DNA of 28,605 nt, taken from positions 1-28,605 of the IMG/VR virus record IMGVR_UViG_3300009181_000270. One strand, given 5' to 3'. The notes beneath the pieces are model-generated. The model was given only the letters and a program-made list of their open reading frames with translations. It ran no database searches and was not told the origin of the DNA. Position numbers and translations under genes: made by a program. Below are positions 21,836 through 28,605 of this stretch, one piece after another (position 1 is the first letter of the stretch; each line of letters begins with the position of its first letter). Source of the DNA: a virus.

Positions 21836-22999
21836 ATGGCAAAGAGTAAAAGCAAACTAGAACTGGAAGATTCTTTAGCAAATACATTAGCAGAAAGTAT
21901 CAATAAACAGTTTAAAGGGCAATCATTAAAAACTGCATTCTTTTTAGAAGGCGATGATGATTCTCCTAGTAATGTATCCGAATGGATTTCATCTGGTTGT
22001 GATATGCTCGATTTAGCAATTTCAAATCGACCGAACGGAGGATTCCCAGTAGGTCGAATTACTGAAGTTACCGGATTAGAAGCATCAGGTAAATCATTAT
22101 TAGTATCACATGTAGTAGCAGAGACACAGAAAAAAGGTGGCTTAGCAGTTTATATTGATACTGAGTCAGCGTCAAGTGCTGAATTTATGTCAGCTATCGG
22201 TATTGATTTAAAGACAATGTTATATGTTCCATTAGAGACAATTGAAGAAATATTTGAAACGATTGAGACTATAGTAGAGCAAGTTCGTAAATCAAATAAA
22301 GAACGATTAGTTACAATTATTGTGGATTCAGTAATGGGTGCTTCTACTAAGATAGAAATGGCTGCTGAATATGACAAAGATGGTTATGCAACAAGTAAAT
22401 CAATCATTTTATCAAAAGCAATGCGTAAAGTTACGAATTGGATTGCTCGAGAAAATATTTGTTTGATATTTACAAATCAGTTACGAACAAAGTTAGGTGT
22501 ATCATTTGGAGACCAATGGACAACATCAGGTGGTAAAGCAATTCCATTCCACGCATCGGTTAGATTGCGTTTAAAAAATACCGGAATGATTAAAGCAAAA
22601 ATTAATGGTGTTGAACAAGTTGTTGGTAGTAAGACAGAAGTACATGTTGTGAAAAATCGTATGGGTCCTCCACACCGAAAAGTAAATTATGACATTTACT
22701 ATGATAGTGGTATTGACAATTACGGCGGATGGTTAGAAATAATGAAAAAGTTTGATCTAGTTAAACAAGCAGGTGCTCATTACACCTTAGATGATACTGA
22801 TATTGAAACAGGTGAAGTGTTTGGTGAAATTAAATTCCAATCAAAAAACTTCGTAGAAAAAGTTATAGATAATAAAGAAATAAAAGATCGTTTATATGCT
22901 AGATTATGCGAATCATACATTTTCAGATACCAAGCAGGTATTGATGGTGGTATAGACGATGTTATTGTTACGGATGAAGTTATTGATGAAGAAGGATAG
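21836..22999 (+). CDS. uvsX: UvsX/RecA-like recombinase
   Basis: A 387-aa strand-exchange ATPase. Walker A GLEASGKS is at residues 80-87, the catalytic-Glu/ESAS region IDTESASSAEF follows at about 110, Walker B VTIIVDSVMG at about 162-171, and the L2 region FTNQLRTKLGVSFGDQWTTS then GGKAIPFHASVRLRL. Preceding GCDMLDLAIS...GGFPVGRITEVTG is the usual RecA/UvsX lead-in. The C-terminus is acidic (DEVIDEEG). It forms filaments on ssDNA and drives recombination-dependent replication and repair, cooperating with the SSB encoded 11 nt upstream. The start has a near-perfect TAAGGAGT Shine-Dalgarno sequence. The stop TAG is followed immediately by the next ATG. Confidence 0.94.
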   Translation: MAKSKSKLELEDSLANTLAESINKQFKGQSLKTAFFLEGDDDSPSNVSEWISSGCDMLDLAISNRPNGGFPVGRITEVTGLEASGKSLLVSHVVAETQKKGGLAVYIDTESASSAEFMSAIGIDLKTMLYVPLETIEEIFETIETIVEQVRKSNKERLVTIIVDSVMGASTKIEMAAEYDKDGYATSKSIILSKAMRKVTNWIARENICLIFTNQLRTKLGVSFGDQWTTSGGKAIPFHASVRLRLKNTGMIKAKINGVEQVVGSKTEVHVVKNRMGPPHRKVNYDIYYDSGIDNYGGWLEIMKKFDLVKQAGAHYTLDDTDIETGEVFGEIKFQSKNFVEKVIDNKEIKDRLYARLCESYIFRYQAGIDGGIDDVIVTDEVIDEEG

Positions 23000-24061
23000 A
23001 TGAATAAATATCAACAATTATTCAAACAATTACAACAAGAAAAGGATAGTGCTCCGTCAAGTGTCAATGATCATATCATGGTGTTTGACGGCACTAACAC
23101 TTTTATACGTAGTTTTGGAGCAACTCCGTCGACAAACGAAGATGGAGATCATATCGGAGGTATCACAGGATTTTTATTTTCAATTGGTAAAGCAATTAGA
23201 GATTTTAAACCTAGTAGATGTATTGTGGTATTTGATGGTAGAGGTGGATCTGCTCGTCGTAAAAAGATTTATGGGGACTATAAAGGTAACCGAGCAAATA
23301 AAACTAGATTAAGACGACATGATCATCACTTTGCTAGTATTGAAGACGAACAAGAAGCAATGCGTTATCAATTTAGCAGGTTAGTTTCTTATTTAGATAA
23401 TTTGCCATGCACACTTATTTCGATTGATGGCATCGAAGCTGATGATACAATTATGTATATTACTGATATGTATAAAGATATTAGTAAAAAGATTACAATT
23501 GTATCGACGGATAGAGATTTTTATCAACTAGTAAGTCCAGTTGTGCAGATCTGGTCGCCTATCAAAAAGAAGATGTACAACACTCAAGATATAGTAGACG
23601 AATTTGGGGTTCACCCAAATAACTATGTTGTATATAGAACGTTTACAGGCGATAACTCAGATAATATACCAGGAGTAAATGGTTTTGGTGACAAAACTAT
23701 ATTAAAATGCTTACCTGAGCTAGCAAATGAGCAAGAATTTACACCAGATGATTTATTTACTAAATCAGAATCATTGTTAAATGAGGCAAAGATTGGTAAA
23801 AAATATCAAACCATTTTAGATTCACGTGAAATCATTGAGAAGAATTATCAATTAATGAATTTAAAGTTATTGGATATATCAGCAACACATACTTCGAATA
23901 TCCGACAAATTATAAATGGGTCAATTCCATTATTAAATAAACTCGAGTTTCAAAGAATATTCATGGAAGATAAAATGTGGACTACTATGAAGAATTTGCC
24001 TGAATGGTTAACTAGAACATGGTTATCATTAAATGCATTCGCACAACAAACGCATAAATAA
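23000..24061 (+). CDS. 5'-3' exonuclease / RNase H, T4 rnh-like (FEN family)
   Basis: A 353-aa protein with the full 5' nuclease (PIN/FEN) metal-binding set: D30 in MVFDGTNTFIRSF, D79 in IVVFDGRGGSARRKKIYG with the following YKGNR, E146/D148/D149 in GIEADDTIMYI, D171/D173 in VSTDRDFYQLV, and D218/D221 in TFTGDNSDNIPGVNGFGDKT, whose last part is the helix-hairpin-helix. In T4 the equivalent RNase H removes lagging-strand RNA primers together with gp32. Length is a little greater than T4 RNase H (305 aa). It starts directly after the UvsX stop (TAGATG), so it is coupled. It fits a replisome role beside SSB and helicase. Confidence 0.9.
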   Translation: MNKYQQLFKQLQQEKDSAPSSVNDHIMVFDGTNTFIRSFGATPSTNEDGDHIGGITGFLFSIGKAIRDFKPSRCIVVFDGRGGSARRKKIYGDYKGNRANKTRLRRHDHHFASIEDEQEAMRYQFSRLVSYLDNLPCTLISIDGIEADDTIMYITDMYKDISKKITIVSTDRDFYQLVSPVVQIWSPIKKKMYNTQDIVDEFGVHPNNYVVYRTFTGDNSDNIPGVNGFGDKTILKCLPELANEQEFTPDDLFTKSESLLNEAKIGKKYQTILDSREIIEKNYQLMNLKLLDISATHTSNIRQIINGSIPLLNKLEFQRIFMEDKMWTTMKNLPEWLTRTWLSLNAFAQQTHK

Positions 24062-24097
24062 TTTGGATTTTAAGTACAAATTATATATATTGGTTAT

Positions 24098-25465
24098 ATG
24101 ACAGATAAATTAAGTGAATATGGTTGGAGCTTTCAAGTTAAAGTTTTGGCAGCAATGTTTTCGGATAGAATATTTTTACAACAAATTGCTGATATAATTC
24201 GCCCTGAGTATTTTGAATCAGATGCGAACAATTGGTTATTAGACGTTACTTTAAACCATTTTATTACATATAAAACACCTCCATCAAAAGATGTGTTAAA
24301 AGTTAAAATTACTGAATTAAGTGATGATGGACCTGAAGCTATATTAAAAGCTTCTATATTAGAGCAGTTAAAAGAAGTACTTCGTTATACAGAATCAGAT
24401 GATTTATCATTTGTGAAACACGAAATATTAAATTTCTGCAAGAATCAAGAGATTAAAAAAGCAATAATGGATTCAGTTAACTTATTAAAAATGGGTAACT
24501 ATGATGAAATTAAAACTAAAATAGATACTGCTATGAAGGCAGGTGCTGACACTGATATTGGTTTAGATTATAAAAAAACAGTTTCAGCTCGTTATGACGA
24601 ATCGGCTCGTAGCACTATTACGACAGGATGGGATGTAGTTGATGATTTAATGGATGGTGGTTTAGCACCAGGTGAATTAGGGGTAGTAATGGCACCTGCA
24701 GGTATTGGTAAATCTTGGTTATTAATTAATATTGGTGCTAATGCAGTGAAAGCTGGTAAAACGGTTATACATTACACATTAGAGTTGAATAAAGAATATG
24801 TTGGACAACGTTACGACTCGGTATTAACTGGTATTAATGCACAGACATTAAAACATCATTTAGATACAGTACAAGATACTATGGATTCACTTAAAGGTGA
24901 ATTAATTGTTAAGTATTTCCCAACTAAGTCAGTAGGCGTAATGGGTCTTAAAGCTCATTTAGAAAAAACAATAATGCTTGGACAACAACCTGAATTAGTA
25001 ATTGTGGATTATGGTGATTTGCTAAAAATTAATACTAAAAAGGATAAGCATGAAGCTCTTGAAGAACTATATGAGGAACTACGAGGAATGGCAGGTGAGT
25101 ACAATGTTCCTGTGTGGACAGCTTCTCAAGCAGGTCGTTCAGCGTTGGAAGAAGATATCATCGAAGCTGACAAAATTGCTTCGTCATATGGTAAAGTAAT
25201 GGTGGCTGACTTTTTAATGTCATTGTCTAGAAAAGTTGAAGATAAAATGTCAGGAACAGGTCGTGGTCACGTAATTAAAAATAGGTTTGGTCCAGATGGT
25301 ATTACATTGCCTAGTAAGATTAATACTAATAATGGTCAGTTTCAATTCTTCGAACCACAAACAACTCAGGGTAAGCAAACTACTCAAGTAATGAAAAGTG
25401 GTGAGAATATAATGAAGAAAAATTTAGCTCAAAAATTTAAAGATATGGGCGGAAGTTTTGGATAA
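24098..25465 (+). CDS. Replicative DNA helicase, T4 gp41 / DnaB-like
   Basis: A 455-aa DnaB-family helicase. The N-terminal helical domain (about 1-150) begins with FQVKVLAAMFSDRIFLQQIA and DIIRPEYFESDANNWLLD. The RecA-like motor follows GWDVVDDLMDGGLAPGELGV, with Walker A APAGIGKS at 199-206, HYTLELNKEYVGQRYDS (motif H1a), Walker B PELVIVDYGDLL, H3 VPVWTASQAGRSA, and a FLMSLSRKVEDKMSGTGRGH / KNRFGPDG segment carrying the arginine finger and DNA loop. It unwinds DNA 5'-3' as a hexamer ahead of the polymerase. A terminator follows. No primase gene lies in this window. Confidence 0.93.
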   Translation: MTDKLSEYGWSFQVKVLAAMFSDRIFLQQIADIIRPEYFESDANNWLLDVTLNHFITYKTPPSKDVLKVKITELSDDGPEAILKASILEQLKEVLRYTESDDLSFVKHEILNFCKNQEIKKAIMDSVNLLKMGNYDEIKTKIDTAMKAGADTDIGLDYKKTVSARYDESARSTITTGWDVVDDLMDGGLAPGELGVVMAPAGIGKSWLLINIGANAVKAGKTVIHYTLELNKEYVGQRYDSVLTGINAQTLKHHLDTVQDTMDSLKGELIVKYFPTKSVGVMGLKAHLEKTIMLGQQPELVIVDYGDLLKINTKKDKHEALEELYEELRGMAGEYNVPVWTASQAGRSALEEDIIEADKIASSYGKVMVADFLMSLSRKVEDKMSGTGRGHVIKNRFGPDGITLPSKINTNNGQFQFFEPQTTQGKQTTQVMKSGENIMKKNLAQKFKDMGGSFG

Positions 25466-25484
25466 AACGATATATATACTAAAT

Positions 25485-25517
25485 AAGGTCCGAGTAGAAA
25501 TACCCGGTCCTTTTTTT
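25485..25517 (+). terminator. Rho-independent terminator after helicase gene
   Basis: Imperfect 12-bp hairpin AAGGTCCGAGTA / TACCCGGTCCTT (two mismatches) with a GAAA loop, followed by seven T. It closes the SSB-UvsX-RNase H-helicase operon. Confidence 0.85.
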
Positions 25518-25530
25518 GTCTAAAAACTGT

Positions 25531-25543
25531 TTTTATAAATAAA
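25531..25543 (+). promoter_or_regulatory. T4 late-like promoter element before nrdB
   Basis: TTTTATAAATAAA contains TATAAATA (25534-25541), identical to the T4 late promoter core, 17 nt before the ATG at 25559 and just after the helicase terminator. Promoter function inferred; in T4, nrd genes are not late, so this may be a different class. Confidence 0.45.
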
Positions 25544-25558
25544 GAAGAAGATTACATT

Positions 25559-26545
25559 ATGTATGTTACAACACAGAAAAGCGAACTTTTAACGCCACGA
25601 TTAGCATTTAAACCATTTAGATATCAATGGGCATATGACTATTGGTTTCAGCAACAAAATGCACATTGGATGTTTCAAGAAATTAATATGCAAAAAGACA
25701 TTTCTGATTGGAAGAGTGAATTGTCTGAAAAAGAAAAAAGTGTTATTGGGCAAATTCTTAAAGGATTTTTTCAGTCAGAAACACAAATTGCAGATTACTG
25801 GAGTACTTATGTGACTAACTGGTTTCCTGTACCTGAGATACGAATGATGGCACAGACATTTGGGGCATTTGAAACAATACATGCAGTAGCATATTCTTAT
25901 TTAAATGAAGTGTTGCATTTAGAAGATTATGAAGCATTTCTCCATGATCCAACAATCATGAACAAATTAGATGTATTAATTAATGTGGATAAAAATGATG
26001 ATTCGTTAACTAACATTGCTCGTTCATTAGCATTATTTAGTGCATGTGCCGAGGGTATTCAGTTGTTTTCTTCTTTTGCTATTATGCTATCATTGAGAAA
26101 GAAAAACTTAATGACAGGAATTGGTCAGCAAATGATATTTTCAATTCGCGATGAATCATTGCATTCAGAAGCTGGGTGTAAACTATATAATACCTTGATT
26201 GATGAAAATCCTGGTTTATATGCTCCGCAATTGGAATATGATATTATTACTGGATTTGATTTAGCATTACGAAATGAGTTTGCATTTATTGATGAAGTGT
26301 TTAAATTAGGTGATTTGGACACAATTACTAAGGCACAGGTTCAAAATTTCATGTATGATAGAGCAAATAGAAAGTTAAAAGAATTACGAGTTAATCACTC
26401 ATATCCAGTAGACGAAGAATTGCTTAAAGAAATGGATTGGTTTTATATATTAGTATCAGGTGAACAACAAACAGACTTCTTTTTTAATAGAGAAACCGGA
26501 TATGCAAAACCAAATGCTGATTGGGAAACAGAGGAATTATTTTAA
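25559..26545 (+). CDS. nrdB: Class I ribonucleotide reductase small subunit
   Basis: A 328-aa R2 protein that makes the radical used by NrdA to reduce ribonucleotides, supplying dNTPs for phage replication. The di-metal ligand set is visible: E74 (FFQSETQIADYW), E105 and H108 in FETIHAVAYS, E165 in SACAEGIQLFSS, and E199/H202 in SIRDESLHSEAG. Tyr112, four residues after H108, is at the tyrosyl-radical position. The first ligand is Glu where E. coli R2 has Asp84; the 31-residue spacing to the next ligand is the same (84/115 versus 74/105). The C-terminal tail ends NADWETEELF, acidic with a final Phe, as needed for docking to NrdA. It is monocistronic with nrdA, 12 nt upstream. Confidence 0.92.
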   Translation: MYVTTQKSELLTPRLAFKPFRYQWAYDYWFQQQNAHWMFQEINMQKDISDWKSELSEKEKSVIGQILKGFFQSETQIADYWSTYVTNWFPVPEIRMMAQTFGAFETIHAVAYSYLNEVLHLEDYEAFLHDPTIMNKLDVLINVDKNDDSLTNIARSLALFSACAEGIQLFSSFAIMLSLRKKNLMTGIGQQMIFSIRDESLHSEAGCKLYNTLIDENPGLYAPQLEYDIITGFDLALRNEFAFIDEVFKLGDLDTITKAQVQNFMYDRANRKLKELRVNHSYPVDEELLKEMDWFYILVSGEQQTDFFFNRETGYAKPNADWETEELF

Positions 26546-26557
26546 TAATTAATATAT

Positions 26558-28294
26558 ATGACAGAAAAAATAGAAACACATCCAATTGCTAAAAAATTAG
26601 GGTGGAAAGTTGGAGAAGATTTCCCGGTTGAAGGAAATAATGCTCTTTATCTAACAACGATTCAAGGTGAATATTTACAAAAAGGAGAAACGCCAAATCA
26701 AGGATATAAACGATTAGCAAGTACAGCTGCAAAATTTCATAATGATCCTACATTAGAACCTAAGTTTTATGATATATTATCAAAGCTTTGGTTAATACCA
26801 TCTACACCTGTTTGTGCAAATTTTGGGACGGATAGAGGTCTTCCTATTTCTTGTTTCTCAGGGAAAGTTGGAGATGATATGTTTGAGCTAAATAGAAAGA
26901 GTACAGAGATGTCAATGCTTTCTAAAGCAGGTGGTGGTACAGCATATGATTTTTCATCAGTTAGACCAATCGGATCTCCAATTAAAAATGGCGAAAATGG
27001 AAAGTCTGATGGTATTATTCCTTTTATTAAAGGATATGACTCTTGGATTTTAGCATCTAAACAAGGAAGTTTAAGACGTGGGGCTGTAGCAATTTATTTG
27101 AATGCAGAACATGAAGAATTTCCTGAGTTTTTAGAAATTAGAGAACCAAAAGGCGAAATACAACGACAATGTCATAACATACACCAAGGTGCAATATTCA
27201 CAGATGAGTTTATGGAAAAGGTTGTTGAAAAAAATGGTAAAGAACGAGAAATTTGGTTGTCTACTTTAAAGAAGCGTGTTAAAACAGGTGAACCATATAC
27301 TATGTTCATTGATAATGCAAATAAAGTAGTACCAGAATGGTGGAAGAATAATGATTTAAAGATCCATCATTCTAATTTATGTTCTGAGATATTTTTACCA
27401 ACTGATTCAAATCATTCATTAGTTTGTTGTTTAAGTTCATTAAACTTAGCTAAATACGAAGATTGGAAAGATACCGATACTGTTTTCTTAGCTACATTAT
27501 TCTTAGATGCTGTTATTTCTGAATTTTTAGAAAAAGCAAAAGATATTAAAGGAATTGAAGATACAGTTAGATTTGCTGAAAAATCGAGAGCATTAGGTTT
27601 AGGTACATTAGGATGGCATTCATATTTGCAATCTAAAATGATTCCTTTCCATGGATTAGAAGCGAGATCGTTAACTAGACTTATATTTGGTGATATTCGT
27701 AAAAAAGCTGAAGAAGCTACCATATGGATGGGTTCAAAATTTGGATCTCCATTGTGGTGTGAAGGAACTGGTAGACGTAATTTAACATTGTTAGCAGTTG
27801 CACCAAACCGTAGTTCATCTAAATTAGCGGGTGGAGTATCGCAGGGGGTTGAGCCAATAGCTGGAAATGTATATGTTGATGATGATGCAAAAGGACTTCA
27901 CATTAGAAGAAATCCATACTTAGAAAATTTATTAATTGAAAAAGGTAAAAATTTACCAGAAGTATGGGATCAGATATCAGAAGATAAAGGTTCTGTACAA
28001 AATATTAGATGTTTAAATAAAGAAGAAAAAGAAGTATTCTTAACATTTAAAGAAATTAATCAAATGGAATTAGTTCGACAAGCAGCAGTTCGTCAGGAAT
28101 ATTTAGATCAAGGACAAAGTATAAATTTAGCATTCTTCCAAGATGCTCCAGCAAAATGGATTAACCAAGTTCATATCGAAGCATGGAAGTTAGGATTGAA
28201 AGCATTGTATTATTTAAGATCTGAATCTAATTTAAGAGCTGATTCAAAAATGCAAAGAGATTTATATAATGAATGTCTCGCGTGCGAAGGATAG
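26558..28294 (+). CDS. nrdA: Class I ribonucleotide reductase large subunit, short form
   Basis: A 578-aa R1 protein. Catalytic residues are in order: C99 in LPISCFSG, N273-x-C275-x-E277 in HSNLCSEI with C275 the thiyl-radical site, and the second redox Cys C290 in VCCLSSLNL. A Tyr-Tyr pair in GLKALYYLRSES belongs to the radical-transfer path, and a C-terminal CxxC (C573, C576 in NECLACEG) accepts electrons from a thioredoxin or glutaredoxin. It is shorter than T4 or E. coli NrdA (about 750 aa) because the N-terminal ATP-cone domain is missing, so overall activity is probably not shut off by dATP. It lies 12 nt after nrdB. No glutaredoxin gene is in the window. Confidence 0.93.
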   Translation: MTEKIETHPIAKKLGWKVGEDFPVEGNNALYLTTIQGEYLQKGETPNQGYKRLASTAAKFHNDPTLEPKFYDILSKLWLIPSTPVCANFGTDRGLPISCFSGKVGDDMFELNRKSTEMSMLSKAGGGTAYDFSSVRPIGSPIKNGENGKSDGIIPFIKGYDSWILASKQGSLRRGAVAIYLNAEHEEFPEFLEIREPKGEIQRQCHNIHQGAIFTDEFMEKVVEKNGKEREIWLSTLKKRVKTGEPYTMFIDNANKVVPEWWKNNDLKIHHSNLCSEIFLPTDSNHSLVCCLSSLNLAKYEDWKDTDTVFLATLFLDAVISEFLEKAKDIKGIEDTVRFAEKSRALGLGTLGWHSYLQSKMIPFHGLEARSLTRLIFGDIRKKAEEATIWMGSKFGSPLWCEGTGRRNLTLLAVAPNRSSSKLAGGVSQGVEPIAGNVYVDDDAKGLHIRRNPYLENLLIEKGKNLPEVWDQISEDKGSVQNIRCLNKEEKEVFLTFKEINQMELVRQAAVRQEYLDQGQSINLAFFQDAPAKWINQVHIEAWKLGLKALYYLRSESNLRADSKMQRDLYNECLACEG

Positions 28295-28306
28295 TAAAGG
28301 TATAAT

Positions 28307-28605
28307 ATGATACGTTTAAAAAATTTATTATTAGAAACATCAAATATTAATAAAATTGAGGAAATAGGACCTCAAAATTTTATTGAGCTATATTTGGATT
28401 GGTTAGAAGAGCTATTAAATGATTTAGAAGATTCTAATGATATTGAGAATATCACAAGATACGATACAGTATTAAATGCTAGGTTTGCATTAGACGATGC
28501 TGATTCTACGGAAATTATACAATATCTACAACGAAAATATGGTAATGATGTTAATCGGATAATATTAAGAATAATCGGCGATACAACAAAATATGATGCA
28601 TCTGG
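28307..28605 (+). CDS. Acidic hypothetical protein with LxE leader, 3' end outside the window
   Basis: Begins at ATG 28307 with AAAGG (28296-28300) six bases upstream, 12 nt after nrdA, and stays open to the edge (99 codons). It reads MIRLKNLLLE, then an acidic helical segment (FIELYLDWLEELLNDLED), NITRYDTVLNARFALDDAD, STEIIQYLQRKYGNDVN. No family recognised. The first ten residues end in LLE, resembling the leaders of two other proteins in this window and T4 capsid-targeting sequences. Too incomplete to assign a function. Confidence 0.7.
   Translation, partial: MIRLKNLLLETSNINKIEEIGPQNFIELYLDWLEELLNDLEDSNDIENITRYDTVLNARFALDDADSTEIIQYLQRKYGNDVNRIILRIIGDTTKYDAS

Noticed and set aside
23049-23312. 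87-codon plus-strand frame inside the RNase H gene
   Set aside because: Overlaps conserved 5' nuclease motifs in the correct frame; no ribosome site and no independent signal.
1-28605. Prophage or integrated element
   Set aside because: No integrase, repressor, attachment site or bacterial flanking gene was found; gene content fits a lytic phage.
1-28605. tRNA genes
   Set aside because: No cloverleaf-like sequence was noticed in the short intergenic gaps, which are all under 180 nt.

Overview
The window is a densely packed, AT-rich stretch of a tailed-phage genome. Every supported gene is on the + strand, genes abut or overlap by a few bases, and no integrase, tRNA, rRNA, IS element or CRISPR array was seen. 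A contractile-tail set (sheath, gp19-like tube, gp26-like protein, tape measure, LysM wedge protein, gp27-like hub) is followed by T4-type replication and recombination genes (gp32-like SSB, UvsX/RecA, RNase H/5' nuclease, gp41/DnaB helicase) and class I ribonucleotide reductase. This points to a T4-like myovirus, probably uncultivated. The host cannot be read from the sequence. Shine-Dalgarno sites are clear before some genes (sheath, gp26-like, UvsX) and absent before many others.

Layout. (1) Positions 1-6273 are an adhesion block: two repetitive fibre genes (the first cut by the left edge), two concanavalin/laminin-G-like proteins and two small proteins. (2) Positions 6324-17294 are the tail: a coiled-coil protein, sheath, tube, gp26-like protein with an overlapping +1-frame extension (candidate programmed frameshift), tape measure, baseplate proteins and hub. 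(3) Positions 17334-20878 hold a small divergent family A DNA polymerase, a candidate PD-(D/E)XK nuclease and two unknown proteins. (4) Positions 21054-25465 hold SSB, UvsX, RNase H and helicase. (5) Positions 25559-28294 hold nrdB and nrdA. A new gene starts at 28307 and runs off the right edge.

Regulation. Four hairpin-plus-T-tract terminators were found, after the sheath, tube, 179-aa and helicase genes. Each is followed within about 30 nt by an AT-rich element, ATATTTAT with flanking TATAA(A)TA, and similar elements precede several other genes. They resemble T4 late promoters (TATAAATA) and are proposed as phage promoters.

Most interesting points: a UUU-UAG +1 frameshift candidate located between tail tube and tape measure, where tail-assembly-chaperone frameshifts occur in other phages; three unrelated proteins sharing a short N-terminal leader ending in LxE, like T4 capsid-targeting/prohead-protease sites, one of them the candidate nuclease; a 441-aa polymerase with degenerate proofreading motifs; a long structured AU-rich leader before the SSB gene; and a 38-residue module repeated within and between the two fibre genes.
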